Part shown: piece after piece, positions 14,926-27,284 of the stretch
Numbering within the stretch: position 1 is the stretch's first letter
Layout of the letters: every line of letters starts with the position of its first letter
NCBI GenBank assembly: GCA_009823395.1
Contig: CM020507.1
Location: 10,032,501-10,096,500 of the forward strand
From: Thamnaconus septentrionalis
Taxonomy: Eukaryota > Chordata > Actinopteri > Tetraodontiformes > Monacanthidae
Length of the DNA: 64,000 nucleotides
Direction of reading: 5' to 3'
The notes under the pieces: generated by a model
The model's database searches: none
What the model saw: the letters and a program-made list of their open reading frames with translations, nothing else
What the model was told of the DNA's origin: nothing
Made by a program: the position numbers and the translations under genes

Positions 14926-15740
14926 CTCCACTGTAGCTTTGGCAAGATTGTGTCAGGTTCCGATTTCGTTTTTGTGTCACATCCTGTGTTGTTTTTTGAA
15001 AGTCTTGTTCCTGGTTATTTTTGTCCAGATTCTGCTCAGTTTTTTTTTAAATTCATGTTTTTATTCAACATTCCAGTCTGTCAAGTTTATCATCATGTTC
15101 ATTTTATGTGTTTCCTGTTGTCTCGTCTTCGACTTCCTGTTTTATGTTGCCCTTACCTGCTTCCTCTTGATTCAGTCCCTGGCTGTGTCTCAATTCAGGG
15201 TCTGCACCTGAAAGGAAGTTGCGTCATAGCACTGCGCATAGGCTTGTCCCAATTCCCAAAAGTCCGAAGGACGCTCCAAATGCGTACTCGGAATGCACCC
15301 TAGTTTTAGCTGATTCCAAGGCTACACTGCTACTATCCTTCGCGTACTTCTGTATCCCATGATGCTTTGCGTGCTGCGGCGGTGACGCAACCAGGAAATA
15401 CGCCAAAGGCTAGACCGTCCCGTGTGGTTACCGGGGAGGCGGGTTTGGGTTCGTCCTTCTCGACCGGGGCCTTGGAGAACGCTTCCTTCAGACGGAGGAC
15501 GCTCCGTTCGAAGGGTGCAGACCCTGAATTGAGACACAGCCACTGGCTTCCTCCTTTTGTCTGATTTTCACCTGCATCTCGTTATCCACCCTGATTGCGC
15601 TCACCTGTGCTCCCCTACCTTCATGTATAAACAATCCTCGTCTTCCTTTCGTTGGGTGTCTGGTCGCCGTACTAAATGGTAAATCCCAGACCTCTTGTGT
15701 GTTTCCATGACATTTATTTTTGTGCAATTCTGATTGATTT
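14926..15740. repeat. C/T-rich dispersed repeat interrupted by a MITE
   Basis: The flanks (14926-15179 and 15543-15740) carry GTGTCACATCCTGTGTTG, CGACTTCCTGTTTTATG, TTTTCACCTGCATCTCG and TGCGCTCACCTGTG. These words recur in a common fish interspersed repeat. The element at 15180-15542 splits them. Confidence 0.5.
15180..15542. mobile_element. Non-autonomous DNA transposon (MITE) with 29-bp inverted ends
   Basis: The left end 15180-15208 starts TGGCTGTGTCTCAATTCAGG. The right end 15514-15542 is its exact inverse, finishing GAATTGAGACACAGCCA. The 305 bp inside show no ORF. I recognise this 'CTGTGTCTCAATTCAGGG' end as a widespread fish element, but the superfamily and target duplication are unclear. 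Confidence 0.8.
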
Positions 15741-15744
15741 TGGG

Positions 15745-18700
15745 TTTTCGAGCCATTTTTTGTTCCACCATGCTAAGTGAAGCTTTTGAGTTTTTAAGTT
15801 TAAGTGCTTTGCTAATGTGTTTTGCTAATAATCAAAGGCATTCACATGTAATGAAATGTCTGAATACAGCAGCATTTACAGGGCAAATATGGATCCACCA
15901 GGATCCAAAATCTATGCTTAACCTTCTAATTTTATTTCATTCCACAGCTTTAGGGAAAATCATGAGGTGTCTCAAAAATAGAACTTTGGTTAAAAATGAC
16001 CTCTGCCACGGTTGGGGGAGGGGCTCCGACATGAAGCATTAGCGGAATAAAGACCACGGTAAAAGTTACCAGGTGGCACAGGAAGACCTACCTTTAGCCT
16101 GCTATCGCCAAATGATTTAAAGCCCAAATGATTAAAAAAAAAAAAAGACCATGTCCTCCGCCCTACCCTCCCCCCACTCACTCTATCATCCAACTATCTC
16201 TTTTCAGTCGTCCTCTTTCCGGTAGCGGCAGGCAGCTTGCGTCCGGCGATCAGGAACAAAGAGAGAGGTAAGAGGGGAGCGGCGGCGAGAAGGAGGGACG
16301 GAGCGACAGGAAGAGAAGAGAATGAGAGCATATATCAAGGCCCGTTCTCACTGACATTTTTGCTCTCAGTGTGGAGAGCCACCATGAATATCAATATGAA
16401 TCCATGGAGAGGAAACACGGTGTTTTTTTCCCCTCCTCCTTCGTCTCCTTCCTCCCCCTGCTTTTTTCTCGCTGGGCCATTCATGCACACAAGAAAACTA
16501 TTCAAGTTGATCTAATGGCTAATCTCTGAGGCTGCGCATGACTGTGTGAGCTGTTCAGCCCCGGAGATCTTCTCTCTCCCTCTCTCGCATGTGTCCCTGT
16601 ATCAGCGGGGAGAAAGACAAAAAAACGACAACAAAAAAACACTGCGCATCAAGTGCAACCGGGCCAAAATCTACTGTATGGAAATCAGATCCGATTAAAT
16701 TCTCCAGCAAGCAAGCAAGCAGACTTTTTTTTTTTTTTTTTCTCCAGACGGCACCGATCGGCGGGCCGACCGTTCCCTCGGTAGAATATTTTGGTGCTCT
16801 GGCGTAGCCTCTCGTCCTCTTCCTCTGCTGCTTGGAGATACCGAGTCAAAGGGATGCAAATCTACTCACTTCCTTCCTCCCCTCCCCTCCCCTCCCTCGC
16901 GTCCCTCCCCCATCTGCAAACACAGATAGCCGCGGGCCAGTCCCAGGCCTTTCTATATGCAGAACCAGTGACAGGAGTTACGCATCATTCTCCCCGTGTT
17001 CCCTCCCTAACAAGCTGCAAGGCTCGCCCTCGCTCGGCTGCATGCATGGAGCTGTGTGATTGGTTTGCCACGGTAATAACAATACGGGAACAGTTGCGCC
17101 GGCTGCCTCCTCCCTTTTTCGCGCAAGACGATCTCCACCTCCCCGTCTTCCCCCTCCCGCCGTCTCCCTCTCCCTTCGCACGCTCACCTTTCTGAGTAGG
17201 TGTGAGTGTCGGGCCGCGCGCAGCGTTCGAGTATGTGTACGTGCAATCGTGAACTGTTGGCTCCGGGCTTATTACTTTAAGATGTCTCCAGCCCCAGCAC
17301 TAATCCCCGTCTTCTTCGGGGAGGGATAACAATAATACAACAAGATCCAGAGGTACTAATGAAATCCTATCAGGTTCCTGAGTCTGAATGTCAGAGGGAG
17401 GGAGGGAGGGAGGGGAGAGGAGAGGAGAGGAGAGGAGGCTGGGAGTGTATGAGATATTGATTGAATGGAGACGAAAGTGGGAGCGAGAGGGGGGGAGGGG
17501 ATAAAGAAAATCTAGGAAGTCTAGTCATAAAGAGGCAGGGTAGTTACTGAAAAGCAAGTGAATAAACAGACAGAGAGTGAGGAGGATCAGCGGAAGGAGG
17601 GAGAGACCACGGAGGATTTGTTCCCAAGGAAAAAAAAAAAAGTCCAAGAAAAAAAAAGAAAAGATAAAGTGCGGCTGCAAAAAGTTTTGGTTGGTGGTGG
17701 AAGACAGAATTTTTCTCCTCAGTGGCTGAGCGTGCGGCGACTGAGACACATCCGCTCCGATCGGAGTCGGTTCCAGGCCCAGACCAATTCTCCCTCTGCG
17801 TCTCCAGCAGACCCTCCATTCGCCCCTGGGATTGAATTAGGCCTGCCCCATTATACAGTTGCCATGGGGACTCTGACACCTCTACTGACGAAGTGAGAGC
17901 TTTACAGGGCTGTGTGTGTGTGTGTTCATGTGCGCACGGGCATACGTGCACGCTGTTTGTGAGTTGTGAACAGGGTGAAAGAATGCCTCTATAAAAACCT
18001 CCACTCAATACAGCCGCGTGAGTTTTATTCATCCGTTATTCTCTCTTTTTCCGTATATTCCGTGATTCAATTTTGGTTCCAAAGTGCCCGGGCTTTGTGC
18101 CTCTTGTTCTCATGTCCAAATTGTTAAACTTTCACGAGCAAGAAGTGAAATGAAAGTGCATTTTTGAATAATCACATATGATTTTTAAGGCTTTTGAACG
18201 TAAACACCTCCCTTTATTCGGCCCTCGGCTCTGATCTGCGAATCAGCAGTCAAACGTGGTGATGCAGTTGATGCCAAGGAAAAAAACTGGCCCGCTGATG
18301 CAACTAGGAAGAAAGAAGGAGAGTGGATGAGAGAAAAAAATTCCAGGTACCATTTGAATTGCCTTGCTTCGCTTTTGACATAAAAATGAAGACAACACAC
18401 CCTAAAGATGGCATTCTGATATACAAGCCACCAAAGATTCATCACAGTCGTCTAGAAAAAAATGCAATATAGATCAAATTGTGCAGGTGAGAGGAGAGGA
18501 GAAAAGGGGAGGAGGAGAAGAAGAAGAAGGTGTGTGCAGTCGTGTCTTGATGGAAGAGGTCAACTCTGTCTCTCTTCGGGCTCAGCGTCAGCCTCCTTTC
18601 ATGCCACATTCCTATTGTTTCATCAGCGGACGTGGGCTGCACTGAAGCCCGTGCCGGCCTTTAATTCCTGACAGCGTTCGACAATTTGGTGCGAGGAAGT

Positions 18701-19070
18701 ACAGACTAAAGATGTCCCTGCGCTCGGCCGTTCTCCGTCTGGAATGGGTGGAAATTGCGCCTTGATGGTGGTGAAAATGCAGGTTTGGTTTGTGACTCAA
18801 AAGAAAAGTGTGTGTGCGTGTGTGTGTGTGTGCGTGCGTGCGTGTCACATCCTATGTGTTATTTCCAGGGCGCACCTCATCTCTCCCTGCGTGCCAGTCG
18901 CGATGGGCTCCAGCGGCAGGGAAAATAGATGTACAAAAACCTCCTGCCTTCCCGTCAGTAAACATGCTATCACAACAAGTAGCGCGTGCACAGCGTACGT
19001 GTGATACGCGCCTGAGAGGCCGACGCGCTCAGGGTTGTGCGATTGGTTCTTCCTCTATTGCAACTTAGTG
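15745..19070. other. Intergenic stretch, no gene seen
   Basis: It contains polypyrimidine and polypurine tracts, including a (GGGA)n/(GGAGA)n tract at 17394-17437, and A-rich runs at 16135 and 17631. GC-rich patches at 16210-16330 and 16990-17230 do not carry a convincing exon. A GT array lies at 18808-18845. Confidence 0.55.
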
Positions 19071-19076
19071 CTGAGG

Positions 19077-19640
19077 TCCAGAGGAGGGAACCAACCAAGT
19101 ACAAATACTTTGTTACAATACTTTAGTAGATTTTTCTGGTATCTGCACTAGTGCTACTTTCTTTTTCTGACGTCTTTTTACTTTTGCTCCTATATTTATA
19201 CACAGATACTTGTGCTTTCTACCCACTACATTGGAAAAGCAAGCACATTACCTTAGTGTTTAAAAAGCATTTAAAAGATGCACATTCTGTTCAAAGTTGT
19301 CAAGAATGAGTCAAGAATGTTGACTCATTCTATTGTTGTTGTTTGAAGTGAAGCTACTTGAACTAAGCTGTTGTGTAGTTAAATATAAAATGGGATTATG
19401 ACTTAGAGGGAAATCATTTTAGATGACCTTGCCTTATCAGCAAATGTATTGTTTCATTATTGCAGAAATAACAAAAAAACATTTTTACTTTACTGAAGTA
19501 CATTTCAGAACCTGCACTTTCTTAATTTTACTTTAGTAAAGAAGTTGAACAAGTAGTTTAATTTTAGCAGAGTATTTTTTTTTACACAAGTATCCGTGCT
19601 TTTACTTAAGTACAGAATGTGAATTCTTTTGTTCCCACTG
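19077..19640. repeat. AAGTAC-rich dispersed repeat
   Basis: The left part reads AGTACAAATACTTTGTTAC and the right part CTTTTACTTAAGTACAGAAT, with ACTTTACTGAAGTACATTTC between. This acttaagtac family is common in fish and other vertebrates. I infer a non-autonomous DNA element; the ends are not resolved. Confidence 0.55.
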
Positions 19641-19744
19641 TCACGTTCCTGGACCTGGGGTTTGCTACACCTTTCTTCTGCCTGTGTCCACATACCTGAA
19701 TCAAGCTGGGCCACGCTGCTTCTCAGCGACCGTTTCACTCCTCG

Positions 19745-20110
19745 AGCGTGACATTTGACCCTCGCGGGCCACCGTCATCTCGGTTAACCACCTACGAAAA
19801 CAGCCGCCGCTCGCACACGCCGGGCCAACAAACAATCGAATCACTTCCGAAAGCGGATACCTCCTCCTTCTCCTCGCGCTGGAATTTTTGTCACCGGCGG
19901 CGCTCTAATGGACGGCCGGAGGAAGGATGCCACCCACAGCACCATCTGGCTAATGCCCCGTCCTCTGCTTATGAATTACGCTAAATTGTGCCCAAGAGAG
20001 AGAAGCCACATGTTCATTATGAAAGCTGCAGGGGTATTAGACGTCCCCCGAGTCGCACCAAACGAGCTCCGTGTCACAGGACAGCATGACACACAATAAG
20101 ACGCCGCGGA
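19745..20110. promoter_or_regulatory. Candidate conserved non-coding element
   Basis: A GC-balanced block without repeats or a coding exon, with GCTTATGAATTACGCTAAATT and GTTCATTATGAAAGCTGCAG. The call is inferred from composition only. Confidence 0.2.
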
Positions 20111-20126
20111 AGGGAGTGACGCGTGT

Positions 20127-20129
<3 letters not shown>

Positions 20130-20160
<31 letters not shown>
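20130..20160. repeat. (CA)n microsatellite
   Basis: A simple CA run. Confidence 0.9.
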
Positions 20161-20164
<4 letters not shown>

Positions 20165-20165
<1 letters not shown>

Positions 20166-23100
20166 ACCTTCCCTGGGTTTTATTAGAAAGCATTCATCAG
20201 GGAACTTTGACTTGAGTTACAGAGGCGCTGGTTTGTCACCAATTCCGCTTTGGACCGTTGTGCCGCTGAGCAAGATCCGTCTTCGGACCACTCGGGTGAA
20301 ATCAAGGAAGGGGGGGAAAAAGGCACTCCAGCAGATGTCCAAGCCCACCGCCGACGCGAGACGAGGACTGAAACGCGGTAGCCATTTTGCGGCAAATAGG
20401 CTTACGACTCTCAGCTTTGTACCCCCAACCACCATTAGGTTTCTTTATCTGTATCGAGACCATCATAAGAGAAGCCTAACAGCATCTGTCAGCCGCTGAC
20501 AAAGAAAATCTCTGTGGTACTATAAAGGAGTGAGGGGCCCCCTTCGCTATAGGAACTGAGGCAGAGGGAACCCAGCGGGGACCAATAGAAAGGTATGGAG
20601 AGGAATAATATGCTTAGCTGTGGGTAATTCTCTCTCTCTTTTTTTCATCTCGCCACAGTGTGCGCCATGCTTTACCATACAGGCAGATGGTGAAGGTGGA
20701 GGTGGGAATAAAACATGCATGAGTCGCCCGCAGCCGAAAAAAATAATTACAGTCATTTAGCAGACATGTAGAGGAGAGCGGGCGCAGGCCCGGTCTGCCT
20801 GCTGCTGCACCGCTGCATACCGATGAACAGACAGGGGAGGGACGACTGGGGGAGAGCGGCGAGACCGGGAGAGGAGCAGCGGCGCTTCCCTTCGACGCCA
20901 CGGTTTATTTCAGGCACGTTTTTCAAATGCCACTCACGGCTGACGGCATTCTTACCTCCTTACCGCACTCACAAAGACTCAAACAAAGAACCTGCTTTCT
21001 CGCTTCTTCTTCTTCTTCTTCTTCTTCTTCTTCTTCTTCTTCTTCTTCTTCTTCTTCTTCAACCCACCAGCCCCTCTTCTCACAGCTCCGTCGCCGACGA
21101 GAAAGCCAAGATCAGTTTCGAATTTGAATCTTAGCATGAGGCCAAATGATGAACTCCCTTCACCTCTTTGTAAACCCTGATACTCACTCCACCCCAGGCC
21201 TGGATAATCAAATAGAATCAATAATAAAAAAAAAGAATTTAAATAAAAAACAGTTTGTGATAAATTGCTGCCTGTGTGGTGACGCCACCAGGCAGTGAGT
21301 TCTGAGCTTTAACTCATGTTGCAATGAATGTGCACTGGATGGTGGACTGACTGGTAATGATGATTTTTTAGAAAAACCCCCCCACATTACAAGGCTGCAG
21401 AGAACCCTATTCCAGACTTAAACACAGAGCCTGCAGTGACATCATTTTAATATAACAGGCGCTCTAACCTCTATCACTTTGAAAGATGTTGCAGAAGTAA
21501 AGGATGGTTTCACCAGCGCGTGCAAGTTTTATGCACATTGATGTTTTGCTGCTCAGGGCTGCTATTGCTGGTGTTTTGGCTGTTTGGAGGATCGTGGTCG
21601 ACGTGTGTGGAGCCGTTGCGCTGCTGTCTTGGCCAGGAAATCTCCTGCTTAAATGCAGGATACATACATTAAATGAATAAGAAGTGAACCAGTCTGGAAC
21701 AGCTTCGGTCCTTCTTCGGCTCTGTCTCTCCTCCCCTCTTCCACTTCCTTCTCCAACATCTCCACATGCCCCCACGTCCCCCCCACCCGTCGCTCCATTC
21801 GCCTCACCCCCAGAGTCAAACTCTACGGAACAAATTTATCGGAAGTGGACGGATGCCAGTGGAGGTCAAACGCGCAGGCCCCGTCCCCCGTCTGGCTCCC
21901 CTATCATTCTTTATGGCTCATCTAGTGGCAGAGCCTTCATTACGCTGAATTATGCGCTGCAATTATTACCTCTCCCCCCCCCCGGCCCGTGCAGCGGGCG
22001 GCCCTGGCCTTATCGTCCTATCATCTTACCCAGGAGGAGCTAAACGCAGAAGCGCTTGATATATAGTGCAACATCTGCCTCCAACATGACTCCGCTGTGG
22101 ATCTTTGAACTTTACGTCCTCACATCCATAGTACGTGATGCATGCGGTGCGGTCGCGGGGCCTGTTTGTGCGGAGCCAAAACGTGCCGCAGGGGCGTATT
22201 GCCTTGATGGGGCCCCTCTATGTGGATGTGCGAGGTATACGCCCCCTCTACATTTAATTAAACCACATGATCGCAATTTGGAATTTCCTTTTTTTCCCCC
22301 CGCTGCTCAAGCTGCCAGCGTTTCTGCTCCGAAGCTCTTTCTGTCTGCCTTCGGCGTGCTCCCGCCTCCCCTCCGCTAAGTGCTTCAACGTGATGCAGGT
22401 ATTTGAGTGTAAATTCCAGATTTCTTTTGCGCAACGCTTTCCTCTTGGCTTCTCGCATGCGGTAGCTTCTGTTTGTAGTCTCTCTGCCTTCCCCCCATCT
22501 GTTTTGTGTGTCTGAGGGAAACCCAGCCATGATCTAACTGCAGAGACATGCAGCTGACTAACCCCAAACCCTCATCCACATCGGTCATGATTTCATCTTT
22601 GCTGCAGCCATTTTTGAAATCAAAAATAGCTGCAAATCATTTGTTGAACGTGCCATATTTTAAGCGATTCACTTTCGCATTTTTTCAAAACTATGATTTG
22701 TGCATCTAGCCTCGCCTCTCTGAACCCCGCAGAAAGGAGAAGAGTCCCCACACTAAGTTCCCAAGCACGCAGCTCTGGAAACCGGCCCTTCACGATGTCA
22801 CGAAGGGCACTCATACCTCAATGCAACCTCTCCCAGTCAGTGCAGAGACCCTGCATCTCATAGCTGCCTTTTTTTTCTATGTCGTTTAAAGTATGTGGAA
22901 GGAACACAAGAAAACTTCAGCTGTGGCACAAAGCTAAAACCAAGTATTTTTGCAGGGGTTGCAAACAGAAGGTTAAAAATGCAGGGTTTTTATAACAATT
23001 GTTTTTGTCAATTAGTTGTATTAGTAAATATGTGAAGATGAAGATATATACAAGTGCTTTAAGTGGATTATTTCCCTTCCCTTTTCTCAGCAACAGACCT

Positions 23101-23930
23101 CTGTTATGTGTGTTTCATTGGGACAAATGAGATGTGAGGATGAAGTCTGATAGACTGGGAAACCAGCGGGGTGTTCAGAGAACAGCAGCCTGTGGTATTT
23201 CTCATATATATATTTTTTTTCATTTCACAATTCATTTTCAAAGAAACCCTGCAATGTATTGTGAAAAAAAAAATCAATGGAGGCACAGAGGGTGGCAGAC
23301 AAGGACAGGATGACACAGAAAACATGGAAGTCTTCATCATCTGGATGTCGGCGAGCTCGAGAATTCTCAGGGAGTTTCCAAAAGTTTTGCTTTGCCGACT
23401 TTTCTTGCAGCTACATTAGACACATGTCTGGTTCCTGTGTTTTATAGTCAAATCTCAGATTTAAGAAATGCACGCTTGGTGCAACTGAGAGCTCCGTCGG
23501 TTCTGTCTCAGAAAATATGGCATCAGCGAGGAGGGGTTGCGGTTTTGTTAAGTTAAGCAACAAAAATCACAGGTTCTCTGGCTGATCGTGTGATAGATAA
23601 CCGTGCCTCCGAGGAAAATACAGCTGTAGGAACATGTTTTTACACAATCTCAAATATTGTGAAGAATGATTTGCGTTCAAAAGCTGCGGCTGCATCAGAT
23701 GAAGTGATTCTTAAAGCAATAAGTCACAAAAACTTTTTTTTTCTCCACCACTGCAGCAAGCACTTTTTCCACAAATATATTTTTTTAGGTACCGTAACAT
23801 CATGGGCAAATATCTTGTAAAATGTGTCTGCCTTTAACCCTAAAGTGAACATAGTCAATCACAGCTCCAGTAAATGGGCCCAATCCCAGAACTTGCTGTG
23901 CTGTATCATGACCTAAGTGGAAATAGAGAC
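20165..23930. other. Intergenic stretch, no gene seen
   Basis: It holds a (TTC)19 tract at 21003-21060 and a block at 21685-22280 with TTATGGCTCATCTAGTGG, CATTACGCTGAATTATGCGC and CATTTAATTAAACCAC that could be regulatory. No exon or RNA gene is recognised. Confidence 0.5.
21003..21060. repeat. (TTC)n tract
   Basis: About 19 TTC units, a perfect polypyrimidine/polypurine mirror-repeat type tract. Confidence 0.95.
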
Positions 23931-23937
23931 TTGGATG

Positions 23938-23984
23938 GTGGTGGTGGTGGTGGTGGAGGGGTGGGGCCGGCCGTGTGTTTGATG

Positions 23985-24020
<36 letters not shown>
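23938..24020. repeat. (GGT)n followed by (CA)n
   Basis: (GGT)6 at about 23938-23956 and (CA)18 at about 23984-24020. Confidence 0.9.
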
Positions 24021-24023
<3 letters not shown>

Positions 24024-25100
24024 CGGACACGCTGACTGCGTGCCTCCTGGTGTGCTGCTATATTAGGCAGCCAGGCAGGGAGTCAGGGAGCAGTAACAGG
24101 GCTATTAGGACTCCCAGGGACCCTATCGATCTCCTCATTGATCCCCTCCTGCCTCAGTTAGTCCAGACAACTGTGAGGGTTTATACAGCCACTACAGGGG
24201 AAGAGGACATGCAGCACCGTAGGAGAGGCATGGGGCGAGCGGAGGGAGAGACACTTAAGGAAGGGAAAAACAGAAAAACTCACCAAGAGTTTGGCTAGTT
24301 TTAAATGTTTCTTCCTCTCCACCAGCATTCCTCGCACCCTTCCTCCCTCCTTATAGCCAAGTTTAAACATCACTCTTTTTTTTTCCACCACCCCCCCGCG
24401 GCATATGTGGTTCTGATTTGTTGTGGCTTTCATCTTTCCGAGCATCTCAGAGTGAGAGGGAGCGGTGCCTGCTGCCTCGGCGAATGGTCTGATGATATGA
24501 AGATGTTGGAGGCGAGTCCCCAGTGAGAAATAAAAGCATCAGAGTTATGAAAACCAGGCGCTCGGGCAGCAGTCTTTGCCCTGCCTACGGATGGATCCCA
24601 TTACGCGTCATGTGACCTGGAGATTCTTGAGACTCCTTGAGACACCAGCCGGAGAGACCGCAACACAACAAACTATTTGTACTGGTTGGACCTTCCTGGG
24701 TCTTTTCCATGTGATGTGGTTTGCACCAAGCTGAGGCGCAGGGTTTTAGGCTCTCACGCCACCGACAGTAGAGACAGATACTCCTACTAATAATGCAACA
24801 CCGCCCCCTCTGGATCTTTCCTGGAACTACAACTACAACGACCAACAATTGTGTGAGTAAACAGACAACGTAAGAATGACCTCGAGCAGAGTCTATTGTC
24901 AGTGGTGAGCGTGTGAAGAAGGAACCTTTGCGCTACTCGGTGTTGCAGCCTGATGGGTATTAATGATGTAGGGTGATGGCAGCTACTCATCAGAGTCCAG
25001 CTGATTAATAACCGGCCCTTCACTCCACTAATGGCTCTCTGTTTCACTCTGTCTATAATTATCGCTCCATAATGAGGTCTAAAAGAAGGCTGCCTGCGTG
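24021..25100. other. Intergenic stretch, no gene seen
   Basis: No exon is recognised. The 24900-25080 part has TAATGATGTAGGGTGATGGC and TATAATTATCGCTCCATAAT, suggestive of a regulatory block but unproven. Confidence 0.4.
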
Positions 25101-25105
25101 TGTAC

Positions 25106-25108
<3 letters not shown>

Positions 25109-25153
<45 letters not shown>
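25109..25153. repeat. (GT)n microsatellite
   Basis: About 22 uninterrupted GT units. Confidence 0.95.
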
Positions 25154-25154
<1 letters not shown>

Positions 25155-25699
25155 TGCAGGCAGATCTTAATTTGGAGGTTTACCCAGTGCATGTATAGCA
25201 CAGTGCAAGCTGAGTTTATTGTTTCCTGCATCCTGGGATTGTTGTTAATTAAAATCAAATTAATTAACATTTCTGTTGGCCAGTGTTGCTCAACGATGCG
25301 ATGCTGTGTGTTTAAAATGCCTGACATTAAGTAAACAGATGACTGTGTCTCAAATCAGTGATGATTTCCTGCATTTTTTATTTCCTATTTTGGAAAAGTG
25401 AGTGATTTGACTTTTTAAAGGTCTTTTATAATACCATATTATATTTTCAGATATTTAATTTCAGTCAGAACCTACAGTGAAGCTGCCTCGCATGATTAAT
25501 TACTTAATTAAAAACTGCATTGCTCTTCTGAAAACAGTTAATTTAGCCATCTGTTTATAGCCTCCTGCAAAAAAAACCTGCGCTTTAATCCCCTTGCTAA
25601 AACTGAAGTTTGGCTGTACCTTCTGCATCTTTGGAAGGGAACAGTCAGTAAGGCAGCCGTAGATGGCAGAACAAACACTTGACTGGTCATTTTGATGCG

Positions 25700-25925
25700 T
25701 CCATCCATTTCCTGTCAGGGTTATCGGGGTGCTGGTGATGATCCCAGCTGTCTTGGTGTGATGGTATAGTGAAAACCTGGACAAGTCACAGGTTTATCAC
25801 TGGGCCACTGTGAAGAAGCCTGAGTGTCTGAAGAGAAACCACAGTGACATAGGAGAACAAGGGAGAACATGCTAACTGGTCTGGGAGATCAAGCATGCCA
25901 CCATGGGTGGTGCCACGAAGTAGCT
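25700..25925. repeat. L2-like LINE fragment
   Basis: CCATCCATTTCC, GATCCCAGCTGTCTTGG, ACCTGGACAAGTCACAGG and AGGGAGAACATGCTAACTGG resemble the same L2-type 3' region as the element at 10440, in the same orientation and more degraded. Confidence 0.55.
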
Positions 25926-27284
25926 AGCAAGTGATAATTATAGCAACACCAAGATTTTTTCAAAATGGCGAGAGGGTTTAAAAAGATGGATACAATGCAA
26001 TAATGCAATGAAAGTTGATGTTTTTTTTTTTTTTAATTATTTGTACTTGAATAATAACATTGTGTCAGCGTCTTGTCCACTCAACTTGCGAGATTGCTAG
26101 CAAGAATCAGTGTTACTGGTCGTTAGCTCGGCTTCTAGCTGCTGGAATGTCAGCACTGGTGTCTAAAACTAGCACACAAAAAAATCAGACAAAAATTTAG
26201 AATGGAGCATTCTTTGGGGAAGTGGTGACAGCTAGCCGGACATAGGCAAACATTGAAACCATATTCTCTCAGCAGTAGCTAAATTGCCTGCTTGTTCAAG
26301 GTAACATGTGGTCCCATGCTGCCATCTTGAGGCATTGGGAGACATAATTTAGGTTATTTAAGAATCCCTTTCCTTCTGTGACCAAATGGAACAAAGCTAA
26401 CTGCATTTGATCTCTGTAGCATAATAACATGTTAACCGAGTCGTTGCAAAAAAAAAAAATATATATATCCTTTTTTTTTTTTTTAAACAACTGTTGTTTG
26501 TTTTGAAATGTTTACATTGGTGTCGTGCATGTATAAATTATCTTTACCTAATCTACATGCAATTATTGTCACCACCTTGCGGCGGCGCCACAGGCACAAA
26601 TCAAACGCGTCAAATGTCAGAAGAAGGACTGTGATGAAGCACAACTTTGGGAAGCACGTTTCGTGAATGTAGCACGTTGGCCTGTTATATCGCTTTTGCA
26701 CTGTCCTCTTTGGCAGTCTGTCGATGTAAGATATAGCGTAGCCGTGCGTGATGAACAATAACGAAACAAACCAATGTTCAGCTATGGGACCGGCCCGCCA
26801 GGAACAACTGTCCAAGGTAAAACATCCAGATTCATTTGCTGCCGTTATGTTGCGGTTTGCAGGGCTGCTTGGTGTCGTAACTTGAACGAAGTGAACGACG
26901 TGTGTATGTTTATCGAGTTTTGTGTATTTGGCTGATTCATCTTGTCAGGTGCGCAGTGGTTCGTTTGTTTGTTTTAATATCCCCTCTGATGTAGTGGGCC
27001 TGCCCTATCGTCATCTTTGGACTCCTGTTTTGTATTGTTTTGTTTGGTTGTTTGTTTTATTGAATGGCAAGCAACCTTACAACAGCATACTGCCATACTG
27101 TCAAAAAAGTGTTTCTGTGCGTGCTTTTCTGCGGTGTGCCAAATAAAACCAGAGCCTCAAACACCTCACTCGCCCAAAGCCCACAACAACTACATTGATT
27201 TTACAAAGTGAATACACCTCAAGAGGAGCAGAGGGAAACAAAGCAAAACACTCAGCGGATGTGTGTGTGTGTGAAATCCCAGAG
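25926..27284. other. Intergenic stretch, no gene seen
   Basis: A/T-rich sequence with short A and T runs. No exon, RNA gene or clear transposon end. Confidence 0.5.

Noticed and set aside
17544..18032. 162-codon ORF on the - strand
   Set aside because: Low-complexity phenylalanine run from poly-A; no family match.
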